The notes: generated by a model not told the origin, from the letters alone. A DNA stretch of 64,000 nucleotides from Fructilactobacillus myrtifloralis (GCF_024029335.1 NZ_CP097116.1:310001-374000); one strand, 5' to 3'; positions 1 to 10,064 are shown, counted from the stretch's first letter. A program made the numbers and translations.

Positions 1-972
1 AGCATGGTCTTCGGGACTGGTAGCCTCTTTATCTTCGATGAAGTCGCCAAGGTGGGAGTCATCCTCTTCCCCAATCGGCGTTTCTAACGATACTGGTTCC
101 TGAGAAATCTTCAGAATGTTACGAACCTTAGCGGTTGGCATGTCCATTTCTGCTCCAATTTCAATGGGGAGCGGTTCGCGACCAAGGTCTTGCAGTAACT
201 GCCGTTGGACCCGAATTAACTTGTTAATGGTCTCAACCATGTGGACCGGGATCCGAATCGTTCGAGCTTGATCAGCAATCGCCCGGGTAATCGCCTGGCG
301 AATCCACCAAGTAGCGTACGTTGAGAATTTGAACCCCTTGCGGTAATCAAATTTTTCAACGGCCTTCATGAGCCCCATGTTTCCTTCTTGAATTAAGTCT
401 AAGAACTGCATGCCCCGACCAACGTACCGTTTAGCAATCGAAACAACCAGTCGTAAGTTAGCTTCGGCGAGCTCTTGCTTGGCTTCCTCGTCCCCTTCTT
501 CGATCCGAAGGGCCAACTGCACTTCTTGGTCCGCAGTTAGCAATGGGACCCGTCCAATTTCTTTCAAGTACATCCGAACGGGATCGTTGATCTTAACCCC
601 TTGCGAGCTTGAGGCATTCTTCAGTTCCTTTTGGGTAACCTTTTTAGCGGCTTCTAGCGCTCGCGGATCCGGTTCTCCGTGCTCGTCAACGATGCTAATC
701 CCATCGTCTTCAACCTTTTCTAACAACTCATTCATTTGTTTTTTCTTCAGATCGAAGGGAACCTGGAGTTCTGATTCCAAGGTTGCATACGTGACGTGCC
801 CAATTTTTTTATACTTCTTTACTAAAGCTTCGTAAACCTTGTGGTACCCGTCTTGATCAAACTCTTTTTTCAGATCCTGATTCAGCCGTTCCTGCTTTGC
901 AGCGGTGGTACTTTTTGCTTCGGGAGTCGCTTTTTTTAATTCTGCGTTTTTACGTGCTTTTCGTTCTGCCAT
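1..972 (-). CDS. rpoD: RNA polymerase primary sigma factor, 3' part cut by window edge
   Basis: Primary (housekeeping) sigma factor that directs RNA polymerase to -35/-10 promoters. The first 324 codons are present, and the frame is still open at the left edge, so regions 3 and 4 lie outside. The N-terminus is lysine/alanine rich. Residues about 35-80 look like region 1.1, and the core holds sigma region 1.2/2: the segments [55 protein letters not shown] and [20 protein letters not shown] are the classic core-binding and -10 recognition blocks. The ATG at 972 follows an AGGAATT-type site. It starts 17 bases after dnaG ends, the usual dnaG-rpoD pairing of Firmicutes. Identity is very secure; only the partial length limits it. 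Confidence 0.97.
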   Translation of the reverse strand, partial: MAERKARKNAELKKATPEAKSTTAAKQERLNQDLKKEFDQDGYHKVYEALVKKYKKIGHVTYATLESELQVPFDLKKKQMNELLEKVEDDGISIVDEHGEPDPRALEAAKKVTQKELKNASSSQGVKINDPVRMYLKEIGRVPLLTADQEVQLALRIEEGDEEAKQELAEANLRLVVSIAKRYVGRGMQFLDLIQEGNMGLMKAVEKFDYRKGFKFSTYATWWIRQAITRAIADQARTIRIPVHMVETINKLIRVQRQLLQDLGREPLPIEIGAEMDMPTAKVRNILKISQEPVSLETPIGEEDDSHLGDFIEDKEATSPEDHA

Positions 973-989
973 CTAAATTCCTCCCCGGT

Positions 990-2822
990 TTAATCGTCAG
1001 TTGCCTTTAGCCGATCTAACTGTTGTTGGAGCTTAATCAAATCGGTTGCGAGTTTCAGTTGTTGTAATTCGTTCCCCGTTTGCTCGGCAACTGCAAATTC
1101 ATGTTTTAAAGTCTTGATTTGCGCGGTCAACGGCGCATCCTGCTGTATTATTTTAACACAGTCCGCCACGGCCTGGGCACTATAGTAATCGTATGCCGGC
1201 GTCATTTCTAACTCCGCTAAGACCGATTGTAAGTGCCGTTCCCCCACAAAATCGCTAAACTCAGCGGAATCATATTCGGCATGCTGCCGGAAAAATTCCT
1301 GTGCAAACAAGTAGAGTTGTTGGTAATCATCGTGTACGAAGTTAAAATCAGGCCGATTAATCACCTGGGTCCACACGTTTGAATCATGAAGCATCGCCGT
1401 TAATAGCTGCCGTTCGGCGTTTTCAACCCGCGAATACCGGGGTTGTTCCCGCTGCTGGGGGGCAGCTGGTGGAGGCGTGACCTTAGAGTGCGCGGGTCGC
1501 TGTTCGTGTTCTAACCGCTGACGGTCCTGATCACACTGCTCTTGCAGGCTGGCAAGTTCCAAATCCAAATCGGTGGCTAAGTCCTTCAGGTAGACGGTTC
1601 GTTCCACCGAACTATCCAAACTAGCAATTAACCGGGTTGCTTGTTGGGCATAATCAATCCGCTCTGCTTCGTTGCTAAGGTTGAACTGCGTCCGTAAGTA
1701 CCGCAACCGAAATTTAATTACCGGTTCCCGACCGCTTTTAACGATGTTTTGGAAGCCAGCCGCCCCAAATTCACGCCGGTATTCATCGGGATCCATTCCA
1801 TTTGGAATCTGAATGACCCCAATTTGGAATTGCTTGGTCTGTTCTAAGAGAGTTACTGCCCGCGCGATTGCTTTTTGTCCGGGAGTGTCCCCATCGTAGC
1901 AAATGTCGATGTGATCGGTTACCCGTTTCAAATCATAAATTTGTTCTTCGGTCAGACTGGTCCCCATGGAAGCTACTCCGTTCTCAATCCCAGCCTGCGT
2001 CGCAGAAATCACGTCCATGAAGCCCTCAAACAAGATCAGACGGTGTTCCTGCCGCGCTGCCTGGCGGGCCGTCGCATAGTTATATAAAACCCGGCGTTTG
2101 TTAAAAATTTCCGTTTCTGGACTATTTAAATACTTCGGCGCGTTGTCATCCGGTTGCAACAGGCGCCCGGAGAAGCCCACGAGCGCTCCAGTTAGGTTCG
2201 CAATTGGAAACATCAAGCGGTTCGAGAACCGGTCCTTTAAATTCCCCTGTTGATCTTCAACGAACAGCCCAGTTTTGCGCAACGTTTGGTAATCCGTTTT
2301 CCGTTCGGAAAAGAAGGACTGGAGCACTTGATTACCGGGTGCATACCCCAGGTTAAACCGGTCAATCATTTCCGGACTAATCTGGCGTTTTTTTAGATAA
2401 GCCCGAGCCGTTTCTCCCAGTTTCGTATTAACCAGGATGTGGTGATACAACTGGGCAGCTTCCTGATGGGCAGCAATTAACGGCTGTTGCTGCTGGTGTT
2501 TCGGATTGGTTGCTTGGGTCGTAACCCCCGCTGGCAACTCAATTCCATCATCCTTCGCCACTGCTTCCACTGCTTCGGGAAAGGAGAGCCCCTTTAAATC
2601 CATTAAAAAGGTGAAAACATTGCCACCCCGACCACAACTAAAACAGTGAAAAATTTGTTTACCTTCATTTACCGAAAACGAGGCGGTCCGTTCTTCATGA
2701 AAGGGACATAAGCCAAACAAGTTTTGCCCCGCTTTTTTTAACTGAACGTACTTACTGACCACGTCTGTGATGTTGGTACTGGTCCGCACCCGTTCAACAA
2801 AGTCTTCTGGCAACTTTGGCAT
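990..2822 (-). CDS. dnaG: DNA primase
   Basis: Synthesises RNA primers for lagging-strand replication at the fork. The 610 residues match the family length. The N-terminal CHC2 zinc finger is visible as C39-x2-H42 and C60-x2-C63. The Toprim catalytic core follows, with the FEGFMD glutamate at E266 and the acidic pair D310/D312 in the DGDTPGQKA motif. The C-terminal third, after a proline/glutamine linker near residue 450, would be the DnaB helicase-binding domain. The start ATG has a strong AAAGGAGGGGG site. It lies between glyS and rpoD on the same strand with short gaps, so it is probably co-transcribed. Confidence 0.97.
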   Translation of the reverse strand: MPKLPEDFVERVRTSTNITDVVSKYVQLKKAGQNLFGLCPFHEERTASFSVNEGKQIFHCFSCGRGGNVFTFLMDLKGLSFPEAVEAVAKDDGIELPAGVTTQATNPKHQQQQPLIAAHQEAAQLYHHILVNTKLGETARAYLKKRQISPEMIDRFNLGYAPGNQVLQSFFSERKTDYQTLRKTGLFVEDQQGNLKDRFSNRLMFPIANLTGALVGFSGRLLQPDDNAPKYLNSPETEIFNKRRVLYNYATARQAARQEHRLILFEGFMDVISATQAGIENGVASMGTSLTEEQIYDLKRVTDHIDICYDGDTPGQKAIARAVTLLEQTKQFQIGVIQIPNGMDPDEYRREFGAAGFQNIVKSGREPVIKFRLRYLRTQFNLSNEAERIDYAQQATRLIASLDSSVERTVYLKDLATDLDLELASLQEQCDQDRQRLEHEQRPAHSKVTPPPAAPQQREQPRYSRVENAERQLLTAMLHDSNVWTQVINRPDFNFVHDDYQQLYLFAQEFFRQHAEYDSAEFSDFVGERHLQSVLAELEMTPAYDYYSAQAVADCVKIIQQDAPLTAQIKTLKHEFAVAEQTGNELQQLKLATDLIKLQQQLDRLKATDD

Positions 2823-2849
2823 GTTGGTCCCCCTCCTTTACTTGGCTTT

Positions 2850-4928
2850 TTACTTTACCATGACCGCTTCCACGTCAGCAAAATGCTGAATTAAAGCCGC
2901 TAATTGCTGCATTTCCGTTAGTCGATTCTGCCGAACGGCCGGATCCTTGGTCATGATCATCGTGGCATCAAAATAACTGTCAATCACGGGCCGCAGATCT
3001 GCCAACGCCGCATAAGCATCTGAGGCTGGCAGGGTAATAAAACTCTGCTGGAGCTGCTTGACTGCTACATCCATTGCTTGTTCAGCTTCGTTTTCAAACA
3101 AGGCGGGATTAACCTCATTATCAGCTAATGGGGAATCGGCCTGAGCTGCAATCCGGGTTACCCGGGTCAAAGCTTCAATGACAGCTTTAAAATCAGCCTG
3201 GTCATGCGCAGTTCGCAACGTTAGCGCACTCTGTTCGTTATAGTTAATATCGGTACTGGTAGCCGCCACCGCCGCATTGACAAGGTCATAACTGACCCCT
3301 GCATCCTTGAGCTCTTTCTTAATCCGTTCCTTAATAAACGCGATCACGTCAGTAAAGACGGGTGCTTGGTCAACCTTTGGCAGGACGGCCTGATCTGTTT
3401 CTGCTGTCACAATCGCTTCTAATAACGGATGCAATGGTAGAGTCCACTGCCGATCCGTCACAATGCGCACAATTCCAGTTGCTTGGCGTCTAAGGGCATA
3501 GGGATCGTTAGACCCACTGGGGATCATCCCAGCAGCAAAGAAGGTCATGATACTATCCAACTTGTCAGCCACCGCTAACACCGCTCCGACCTGGGAGGCC
3601 GGTAGAGCACCATCCGCAGCAATTGGTTGATAGTGTTCCCGGATGGCCTGGGCAACCTCTGGATCCTCACCCTGTAACAGCGCGTACTTCTCTCCCATAA
3701 TCCCTTGTAATTCAGAAAATTCACCAACCATTCCGGTTACAAGGTCAAACTTATAGATGGAAGCGGCCCGGTCGAGGTGAGCCAACTGGCTCTTCGTGAG
3801 GCCCACTCGTTCACCGATTAAGCGGGCAATCATCTGAACTCGTTGCATTTTGTCATACATCGATGAAATTTGATCGTGGAAGGTCACGTCCTTGAGCTTC
3901 TGCACGAAGTAGTCGAGGTCATGTTGCTGGTCTTCCTGGTAGAAGAATTCCGCATCATACAACCGGGCGGCGAGGACCTTTTCGTTTCCCGTAATGACAT
4001 TGTCAAGGTACTCACTGTTTCCGTTACGAACGGAAACAAAGTGGGGCAGTAAGTTGCCAGCTTGATCCTCCACGGCAAAGAACCGTTGGTGATTGCGCAT
4101 GGAAGTAATCAAAACTTCCTTTGGAATGGCTAAAAAGCGGGGATCAAAATCACCGGCAAAGCTGGTCGGCCATTCTACCAAGTTATTAACTTCTTCCAGT
4201 AAATCGGCTTCGACGGGAATCTGCCAATCGTGTTCATCGGCAATGGCCGAAATTTGGGCTGTGATTTTAGCTTTCCGCTTGTCCGCATCGGCAATGACAA
4301 ATTCTTGTTCTAAAGCCGGTTCGTAATCGGAGACCTTACTTAAGGCAACCGGATTCCCTAAGAAGCGGTGTCCGTAGGTTGTCCGCCCCGCCTGGACGTT
4401 CACGATCTCTAACGGTAAGACCTCTTCATCGAGGAGGGCGACCAACCATTTGATGGGCCGCAAAAATTGAAAGTGGTTTGTCCCCCACTTCATCATGGTG
4501 GGAAAGTTAAGGGACTTAATCACGTCGACTAACCCAAGTAAGACCTCACCCACCGGCTTTCCGGTGACGTGTTTATTGACAAACACGTAGTCAGTTCCCT
4601 TGACCGTTTTAAAGGTAATGGCGTCTGGCGTAACTCCTTGCCCCTTTGTAAACCCAAGGGCCGCCTTACTCCAGCTCCCGTCTTCATTTTGTGCGATTCG
4701 CTTGGCCGGTCCCTTGACCTCTTCGTCAATATCGGGCTGCTTAGCGGCTAACCCCGTAATTTGGAGGGCCAACCGGCGGGGCGTCGAAAAGGGTTTAATG
4801 TGTTCGTAACTAATGCGTTCAGCTTGCAGAAATTGTTCTACCTTGGCCATTAGCTGGTGGATACTTGGGGTTACAACGTGCGCAGGCATTTCCTCTAGGC
4901 CAATCTCTAATAGAAAATCACGTGTCAT
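2850..4928 (-). CDS. glyS: Glycine-tRNA ligase beta subunit
   Basis: Beta chain of the alpha2-beta2 bacterial glycyl-tRNA synthetase; it binds tRNA-Gly and works with GlyQ in the cytoplasm. The 692 residues are full length for this family. The opening [19 protein letters not shown] is the hallmark GlyS N-terminus. An HD-like domain occupies the middle (ADKLDSIMTFFAAG and nearby), and the C-terminal segment resembles the DALR anticodon-binding domain. Its ATG overlaps the glyQ stop as TAATG, so the two subunits are translationally coupled. Expression should follow the T-box upstream of glyQ. Confidence 0.97.
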   Translation of the reverse strand: MTRDFLLEIGLEEMPAHVVTPSIHQLMAKVEQFLQAERISYEHIKPFSTPRRLALQITGLAAKQPDIDEEVKGPAKRIAQNEDGSWSKAALGFTKGQGVTPDAITFKTVKGTDYVFVNKHVTGKPVGEVLLGLVDVIKSLNFPTMMKWGTNHFQFLRPIKWLVALLDEEVLPLEIVNVQAGRTTYGHRFLGNPVALSKVSDYEPALEQEFVIADADKRKAKITAQISAIADEHDWQIPVEADLLEEVNNLVEWPTSFAGDFDPRFLAIPKEVLITSMRNHQRFFAVEDQAGNLLPHFVSVRNGNSEYLDNVITGNEKVLAARLYDAEFFYQEDQQHDLDYFVQKLKDVTFHDQISSMYDKMQRVQMIARLIGERVGLTKSQLAHLDRAASIYKFDLVTGMVGEFSELQGIMGEKYALLQGEDPEVAQAIREHYQPIAADGALPASQVGAVLAVADKLDSIMTFFAAGMIPSGSNDPYALRRQATGIVRIVTDRQWTLPLHPLLEAIVTAETDQAVLPKVDQAPVFTDVIAFIKERIKKELKDAGVSYDLVNAAVAATSTDINYNEQSALTLRTAHDQADFKAVIEALTRVTRIAAQADSPLADNEVNPALFENEAEQAMDVAVKQLQQSFITLPASDAYAALADLRPVIDSYFDATMIMTKDPAVRQNRLTEMQQLAALIQHFADVEAVMVK

Positions 4929-5899
4929 TATTTTGCCTCCCCCTTTTGTTTTGCTTGTTGATGCACAGTTGCTTCGTGTTTTTTCGTATATTCAGCGAGT
5001 ACGGCAGCTCGCGTTTGTGGATCCTTAATCAACGGGAAGCCTAACTTCCGGCGTTCTTCAACAAAGGCCTGGGCAATCCCGTGAGCCATTTTCCGAATCC
5101 GGGCAAGATACCCGGCCCGTTCCGTCACCGAAACGGCTCCACGGGCATCCAGTTGGTTAAAGGTATGACTACACTTTAAAACGTAGTCGTAGGCGGGGTG
5201 CACTAAGCCGAGTTTAATCAACCGTTGTGCTTCCTTTTCGTACGCATCAAACAATTGATGGAGCATGGCTTGGTTACTTTCTTCAAAGCTATATTTAGAG
5301 TGTTCGTACTCCGGTTCTTTGAAGATGTCGCCATACTTAACCCCGTCCGACCATTCAAGATCAAAAACGTTATTAACGTCTTGAATGTAAGAAGCTAGTC
5401 GTTCCAACCCGTAGGTAATTTCTACGGCCACGGGATCCATCTGTAAGCCTCCCACGACTTGGAAATAGGTAAACTGCGTTACTTCCATCCCATCGAGCCA
5501 GACTTCCCAACCAACTCCGGCACAACCCATTGAGGGGTTTTCCCAGTTGTCTTCCACGAACCGAATGTCGTGTTCTAAGGGATTAATCCCCAGTTCCTCT
5601 AGGGAATGAATGTACAGGTTTTGAATGTCATCTGGAGAGGGCTTCATGAGGACTTGAAACTGGTGGTGTTGGTACAACCGATTTGGGTTTTCCCCGTACC
5701 GACCGTCTGCTGGCCGTCTCGATGGTTCCACATAACAGACGTTCCATGGTTCTGGTCCAATGGCCCGCAGAAAGGTAAACGGACTCATCGTCCCGGCCCC
5801 TTTTTCGGTATCGTACGCATCCATTACCATGCACCCTTGCTGACTCCAATACTTTTTAAGCGTTGCCGCAATTGCTTGCATTGAGAGCTTTTTTGTCAT
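4928..5899 (-). CDS. glyQ: Glycine-tRNA ligase alpha subunit
   Basis: Catalytic alpha chain of heterotetrameric glycyl-tRNA synthetase (class II fold); it activates glycine with ATP. From the start used here it is 323 residues. Motifs include [19 protein letters not shown] near the N-terminus and [19 protein letters not shown], the class II motif 2 region, both nearly invariant in GlyQ. The longest frame would begin seven codons earlier at 5920, but GGAGG sits 7 bases before the ATG at 5899, which decides the start. It is the first gene of glyQ-glyS-dnaG-rpoD, with a T-box leader directly upstream. Confidence 0.96.
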   Translation of the reverse strand: MTKKLSMQAIAATLKKYWSQQGCMVMDAYDTEKGAGTMSPFTFLRAIGPEPWNVCYVEPSRRPADGRYGENPNRLYQHHQFQVLMKPSPDDIQNLYIHSLEELGINPLEHDIRFVEDNWENPSMGCAGVGWEVWLDGMEVTQFTYFQVVGGLQMDPVAVEITYGLERLASYIQDVNNVFDLEWSDGVKYGDIFKEPEYEHSKYSFEESNQAMLHQLFDAYEKEAQRLIKLGLVHPAYDYVLKCSHTFNQLDARGAVSVTERAGYLARIRKMAHGIAQAFVEERRKLGFPLIKDPQTRAAVLAEYTKKHEATVHQQAKQKGEAK

Positions 5900-5924
5900 G
5901 TTAATTCCTCCATTTCTCAAACAA

Positions 5925-6130
5925 ATAAAAAAGCCTATGTAAAAGTAAAAACTCTTACATAGGGACGAGGTCGTCGCGGTTCCACCCTACTTCTGAACTT
6001 AATCAGCAACTCGAAACGCATTGACTCGAAAAGCGCCAGTCCCTGAATGCAAGTGCCATCTCTCACTATCATGGCTTCGCTGTCTTGCAACCTTCAGTTA
6101 CTCTCTTTTGTCTGTGTCAAATATTTAGTT
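5925..6130 (-). ncRNA. T-box riboswitch leader of glyQS
   Basis: tRNA-sensing leader that ends transcription early when tRNA-Gly is charged. Read on the minus strand, the T-box core AGGGTGGAACCGCG covers 5988-5975. It is followed by a terminator hairpin built from TCCCTATGTAAGAG and CTTTTACATAGG and then a T-run (about 5965-5925). Upstream, an AGCGA motif followed by a GCCAT/ATGGC stem resembles the Stem I apical region. A GGC triplet at 6037-6035 followed by G is a candidate glycine specifier, though the loop was not folded properly. Position before glyQ fits glycine specificity. Confidence 0.9.
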
Positions 6131-6136
6131 AACTCT

Positions 6137-6165
6137 ATTATAGTGGGCTAATTTGCAAACGTCAA
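6137..6165 (-). promoter_or_regulatory. Promoter of the glyQS T-box leader
   Basis: On the minus strand TTGACG (6165-6160) and TATAAT (6142-6137) are separated by exactly 17 bases, a near-consensus vegetative promoter. Transcription would begin close to 6130, just ahead of the T-box. It lies immediately after the recO stop codon. Confidence 0.8.
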
Positions 6166-6171
6166 CGACAA

Positions 6172-6942
6172 TCACTTCGGCGTCAGGGACCACTGCTTCA
6201 TTTGCCGTAAAAAGCGTTTGCTCTTTAGTTTCAACCCCACGTCGTGATCATAAATTTGGTCTAAGGTTTGCTGTAATTGGTCCTTGGTCCGCTGGTTTAC
6301 CTGAATTTTACCAATCTTTGTAAGATCAACCGTAGAAAACAACTGGAGGTAGTAAATCGTTCGTGGTGCTAAGTGCAACCGGTGGGAATCAGCGGCAAAG
6401 TGGCGCTCACAAATCAAACCACCAAACTGTTCCGAATAATCATAAGTCGTGCTCGTTCGACCACAAACCGCACAGTGGTGCCATTCTGGCGCCACTCCAA
6501 AGACCGGCAACAACTGGACTTCCACGATGTTTGTAATAATTGCCGGATCAAAGCCGTTGTTAATCAGGTTTAAGGCATAAAATAACTTATCAAACCACTG
6601 AGAAACCGCTACTCCATCGGGAAAGGCAGCATCAAGCAGCCCCATAATATAGGTAGCATAAGCATTCAACATTAAATCGGCACTGATCTGGCTAAAATGC
6701 TTCACATGATCCGCCGTTGCAATGTAGGATAATCCTTGCTTTTTTAGCGTTCCATCGTAGGTCCCGTAACTAAACGGCAACAAATCCGCTGTCATTTTAA
6801 ACTTGGGCCGGCGCGCCCCACGGATTAAAAACATCTTTTTGCCCGCTTCCGCAGTAAAAAACTTCACCAGCATATCGTGTTCACGATAATTCTGGCGGTA
6901 GATTAAAATCCCGTGGAAAGGGCGACTCTTGGTATTGACCAC
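6172..6942 (-). CDS. recO: DNA repair protein RecO
   Basis: RecO helps load RecA on single-stranded DNA bound by SSB (RecFOR recombinational repair). The 256 residues have the family layout: an N-terminal OB-fold (GILIYRQNYREHDMLVKFF), a helical middle, and a zinc-finger-like part around residues 160-185 with CAVC and a later LICERH, corresponding to the RecO zinc ribbon in its less complete form. Translation starts at GTG behind AAAGGGG. It stands 27 bases after era, which matches the common era-recO order. The function is well supported by family and context. Confidence 0.93.
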   Translation of the reverse strand: MVNTKSRPFHGILIYRQNYREHDMLVKFFTAEAGKKMFLIRGARRPKFKMTADLLPFSYGTYDGTLKKQGLSYIATADHVKHFSQISADLMLNAYATYIMGLLDAAFPDGVAVSQWFDKLFYALNLINNGFDPAIITNIVEVQLLPVFGVAPEWHHCAVCGRTSTTYDYSEQFGGLICERHFAADSHRLHLAPRTIYYLQLFSTVDLTKIGKIQVNQRTKDQLQQTLDQIYDHDVGLKLKSKRFLRQMKQWSLTPK

Positions 6943-6969
6943 ACTTACACCCCTTTGGTGGCAACCACC

Positions 6970-7875
6970 TTAATAATCATTTTTGGCACTATATCCCAGG
7001 TTATTTAAGGCATTTGGTTTATCGCGCCACCCGGATTGAACGTGGACCCAGAGTTTTAAGTTAACCTTCGTTCCGAGTAGTTTTTCAATTTCACGTCGGG
7101 CCCCCACGCTGATATATTTAAGCCGTTGACCGCCCTTCCCCACAATGATCCCCTTTTGCCCATTGCGTTCGACAATAATTGAAGCTTCAATCTGAAGCTT
7201 GCCGGTTTCATTGGGACGCATCCATTCAACATAGACCGCCACCGAATGCGGAATTTCCTGACGCGTATTGGCTAAAATTTGTTCCCGAATGATTTCTTGC
7301 ACAATGAAGCGCTCGGGATGATCCGTAACTTGATCATCAGGATAGTATTGCGGACCTTCCGGAAGGGTTTTTACTAAGGACTGCAGTAACTCATCCACGT
7401 TGTTCCCTCGTAACGCTGAGATGGGGAAAACCTCGGCCCACGGGTAGGCCTTGCGGTACATATCCATAATCGGCAGGAGTTGGTTCGGATCAATCTCATC
7501 AATCTTATTAATGATGAGGTAAACCGGGGCCTCAATCTGCTTTAACTGGTCAATAATGTAATTATCCCCGGCCCCCCGCGTTTCGGTTGCACTAACCATG
7601 AACAGCACGGCTTCCACCTCTTTTAGAGCTGATAACGCCGCCTTATCCATGTATTCATCCAGTTTATTTTGCGGTTTATGAATTCCAGGGGTGTCGAGAA
7701 ACACAATTTGACTGTCATCCGTCGTGTAAATTCCCTGAATCTTGTTACGCGTGGTTTGGGCCTTATCGCTCATGATGGCTACCTTCTGGCCCACCACCCG
7801 GTTTAAAAACGTTGATTTGCCGACGTTTGGACGACCAACAATGGCCACAAAGCCGGATTTAAATCCTGTACTCAT
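6970..7875 (-). CDS. era: GTPase Era
   Basis: Essential GTPase that binds the 3' end of 16S rRNA and assists 30S subunit maturation. At 301 residues it is full length. G1 is GRPNVGKST near residue 14, the switch region holds [10 protein letters not shown]3 is DTPGIHKP, and G4 is NKID near residue 120. The C-terminal KH domain ends with the GKGGQRLK loop. The gene sits downstream of dgkA and ybeY, the typical ybeY-dgkA-era-recO order of Gram-positive bacteria, and these genes plausibly share a transcript. Confidence 0.98.
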   Translation of the reverse strand: MSTGFKSGFVAIVGRPNVGKSTFLNRVVGQKVAIMSDKAQTTRNKIQGIYTTDDSQIVFLDTPGIHKPQNKLDEYMDKAALSALKEVEAVLFMVSATETRGAGDNYIIDQLKQIEAPVYLIINKIDEIDPNQLLPIMDMYRKAYPWAEVFPISALRGNNVDELLQSLVKTLPEGPQYYPDDQVTDHPERFIVQEIIREQILANTRQEIPHSVAVYVEWMRPNETGKLQIEASIIVERNGQKGIIVGKGGQRLKYISVGARREIEKLLGTKVNLKLWVHVQSGWRDKPNALNNLGYSAKNDY

Positions 7876-7891
7876 GTCTTTTCCTCATCTC

Positions 7892-8296
7892 TTAAAACGG
7901 TAACAGTGCAGTTACATAGGGAACCAGTACGATTGCCCCGATAACTAAAGCCATTCCGGCGGTAAATAATACGCCTCCAGCGGCAATATCCTTCACCTTT
8001 TTGGCAACGGGATCAAAGTGGGGGCCGACGGTTAGATCCACTAGGTATTCGACCAAGGTGTTGACAATCTCGGCACTCAGAACCAAAAAACAGGCTAATA
8101 ATAACCAGAGCCAGGTCCGGGCATCCACGTGCAGCACCAACCCCACTACGATAACGATGAACATGCCGAGCAGGTGAATGCGAAAGTTCCGTTCCCGAAA
8201 AAAAATTAAACAGAAGCCGTCCCAAGCGTGACCGAAGGCTTGGGCAAAGTTTTTATTTTTGGTAATCTGCCGGTTATTTTTTGAGTCCATAGCCAT
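7892..8296 (-). CDS. dgkA: Diacylglycerol kinase family protein (probable undecaprenol kinase)
   Basis: Small integral membrane kinase. Gram-positive members phosphorylate undecaprenol, feeding the lipid carrier pool for cell-wall synthesis. The 134 residues contain three hydrophobic helices (about 42-60, 64-83 and 108-132). The signature ECV-type segment appears here as LSAEIVNTLVEYLVDL, with the catalytic glutamate, followed by KVKDIAAGGV, a family hallmark. It overlaps the 3' end of ybeY by 23 bases; an in-frame ATG two codons further in (8290) is another possible start. Lipid substrate is inferred from Gram-positive homologues, not seen. Confidence 0.92.
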   Translation of the reverse strand: MAMDSKNNRQITKNKNFAQAFGHAWDGFCLIFFRERNFRIHLLGMFIVIVVGLVLHVDARTWLWLLLACFLVLSAEIVNTLVEYLVDLTVGPHFDPVAKKVKDIAAGGVLFTAGMALVIGAIVLVPYVTALLPF

Positions 8297-8756
8297 CTAA
8301 AATCTTTCGTTGGAGGGGAAACATCACCGCTTCGTCCTCGGGTTCCATGTGATCATAACCGTTAAGATGTAAAAAGCCGTGGACAACTAAGAACCCTAAC
8401 TCGCGGTCCGTGGAATGTCCCAAAAAATCAGCCTGTTCCTGAACCTTATCCATGCTCACAAAGATGTCACCCAGATTTTCCGGAATCTCAGCTCGTAACT
8501 CATCGTCCATGATGAGGGGAAGATCAGCCTCAGCATCATCCTCAAGGGCAAAACTAATCACATCAGTTGCCCGATCTACGTTACGATATTCACGATTAAT
8601 GGCTTGAATGCGCTCGTTATTCACGAGCGTCACAGACATTTCCGTATTCTCAGCTAATCCCAATGTTTGCGCTGCATAATCTAATAAGCCCTTAATTAGT
8701 TTGATTTTGGCATCGGGAACCTGCGGGGTGGTTTCATCGTAAATTTCTAGATCCAT
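8274..8756 (-). CDS. ybeY: Endoribonuclease YbeY (rRNA maturation factor)
   Basis: Zinc-dependent single-strand endoribonuclease acting in 16S rRNA 3' end processing and ribosome quality control. The signature H-x3-H-x5-H zinc site is present as HGFLHLNGYDH near residues 127-137. The conserved ATDVISFAL block (about residue 64) is also there. The protein is about 160 residues, the usual length. The reading frame has tandem ATGs; the second (8756) is spaced 5 bases from GGAG, the first only 2, so the second is preferred. It is followed immediately by dgkA and preceded by phoH. Confidence 0.96.
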   Translation of the reverse strand: MDLEIYDETTPQVPDAKIKLIKGLLDYAAQTLGLAENTEMSVTLVNNERIQAINREYRNVDRATDVISFALEDDAEADLPLIMDDELRAEIPENLGDIFVSMDKVQEQADFLGHSTDRELGFLVVHGFLHLNGYDHMEPEDEAVMFPLQRKILDGYGLKK

Positions 8757-8765
8757 CATTTCTCC

Positions 8766-9728
8766 TTATTCAGCTTCATAGGCCGTGATAATCTTAGCTA
8801 CAACTGGGTTTCGGACCACATCGGCAGCCGTGAGCCGAATCACCGCGATGTCATCGATCGCCGCTAACACGTGCGGAGCACTAACTAACCCACTCGTTAC
8901 GTTACCCTTTAGGTCAATTTGTTGAATGTCACCATTTACAATCATTTTGGAGCCAAACCCTAACCGGGTTAAAAACATTTTCATCTGCGGATTAGTCGTG
9001 TTCTGCGCTTCATCCAAAATGACAAAGGCATTTTCTAACGTCCGCCCCCGCATGTAGGCTAAGGGAGCAATTTCAATTACCCCCCGTTCAATGAGCCGAT
9101 CCGTGTGGTCTTTACCCAAAATTGCGTACAAAGAATCATACAATGGGCGCAGGTAGGGATCGACCTTTTCCTTCAAATCACCTGGTAAAAAGCCAAGGCT
9201 TTCTCCAGCTTCCACGGCTGGTCGCGTGAGGACGATTTTATCGACTTTGCCCTTTTTCAAGGCTGCCACCGCCATCACCACGGCTAAATAGGTTTTTCCG
9301 GTTCCAGCGGGACCAATCCCAAAGGTAATGTCATGCTGATTAATTGCTTGAATATACTGACGCTGGCCAAAGTTTTTCACCCGCACCGGTTTGCCCTTGT
9401 TGTCCTTAATCAATACCTGGTTATACAAATCCGGTAAGGAACTGATTCGCCCTTGGCGTGCTAAGTTAACGGCCGCTACGTAATCACTCGCGGTTGGATG
9501 AATCCCGGCGTGAATCAGTTTTAAGAGATTCAAGAGAATGTCATAACTTAACTGGACTTCCTGTTCATCATGGCCTTCAACCTTAATCATTCCTGCAGAA
9601 AAGCGGATTGAGGTGTGTAATTCATCTTCAATAATTTTGACGAGCGCGTCTTGAGTTCCAAATAAGAGCGCCTGATCGTTTGGATTATTCAACGGTAATT
9701 GTTTTTGATATTCAAAATTTTCAATCAA
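8766..9728 (-). CDS. phoH: PhoH family ATPase
   Basis: Cytoplasmic P-loop ATPase of the PhoH family, often next to ybeY and thought to act on RNA. The Walker A is GPAGTGKTYLA near residue 140 and the Walker B is VILDEAQNT near residue 238. The conserved RPAVEAGESLGFLPGD follows Walker A, and the C-terminus ends with the family's VVRNPVVAKI. Translation begins with TTG, 10 bases after AAGGAG, a weak start that may keep expression low. The neighbourhood phoH-ybeY-dgkA-era is highly conserved. The precise biochemical job in Gram-positive bacteria is not settled. Confidence 0.94.
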   Translation of the reverse strand: MIENFEYQKQLPLNNPNDQALLFGTQDALVKIIEDELHTSIRFSAGMIKVEGHDEQEVQLSYDILLNLLKLIHAGIHPTASDYVAAVNLARQGRISSLPDLYNQVLIKDNKGKPVRVKNFGQRQYIQAINQHDITFGIGPAGTGKTYLAVVMAVAALKKGKVDKIVLTRPAVEAGESLGFLPGDLKEKVDPYLRPLYDSLYAILGKDHTDRLIERGVIEIAPLAYMRGRTLENAFVILDEAQNTTNPQMKMFLTRLGFGSKMIVNGDIQQIDLKGNVTSGLVSAPHVLAAIDDIAVIRLTAADVVRNPVVAKIITAYEAE

Positions 9729-9810
9729 TCAAATATATCTCCTTAATGCGTTTTGGTTAAATTTTAGCATATCCCCCGAGCTTTCCAAAGGGAAACCCGG
9801 TTTGCCCACT

Positions 9811-9849
9811 AAAAAACACTCCAAAAGATCAACCTTTGGAGTGTTTTTT
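9811..9849. terminator. Rho-independent terminator after rpsU
   Basis: A near-perfect hairpin with arms AAAAAACACTCCAAA and TTTGGAGTGTTTTTT sits just after the rpsU stop. It is A-rich on one side and T-rich on the other, so it could stop transcription in either direction. It separates rpsU from phoH. Confidence 0.85.
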
Positions 9850-9863
9850 ACGTTTGAACTTGC

Positions 9864-10064
9864 TTAGAAGTTGTTACGACGCTTTTTCTTTTTATTGTTA
9901 CGTTTTCTTGCTGCTTCTGATTTTAATTTACGTTTAACGCTAGGCTTTTCGTAAAATTCACGTTTACGAAATTCCTGGAGAGTTCCGCTTTTTGAAACAG
10001 TCCGTTTAAAGCGACGAAGAGCATCTTCAAGAGATTCGTTCTTACGAACAACGGTTTTTGACAT
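9864..10064 (-). CDS. rpsU: Small ribosomal subunit protein bS21
   Basis: Small basic 30S protein near the mRNA entry to the anti-Shine-Dalgarno helix. The 66 residues show the bS21 pattern: [18 protein letters not shown], then [15 protein letters not shown], then a lysine/arginine/asparagine tail. It is expressed as a single-gene unit: strong promoter upstream at 10121-10149 and a terminator just downstream. The start ATG follows a GGGAGGGA site. The 66-residue length is at the long end of the family because of the basic tail. Confidence 0.97.
   Translation of the reverse strand: MSKTVVRKNESLEDALRRFKRTVSKSGTLQEFRKREFYEKPSVKRKLKSEAARKRNNKKKKRRNNF

Noticed and set aside
410-835. 141-codon plus-strand reading frame
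   Set aside because: Lies wholly within rpoD on the other strand; serine-rich product without a ribosome site.
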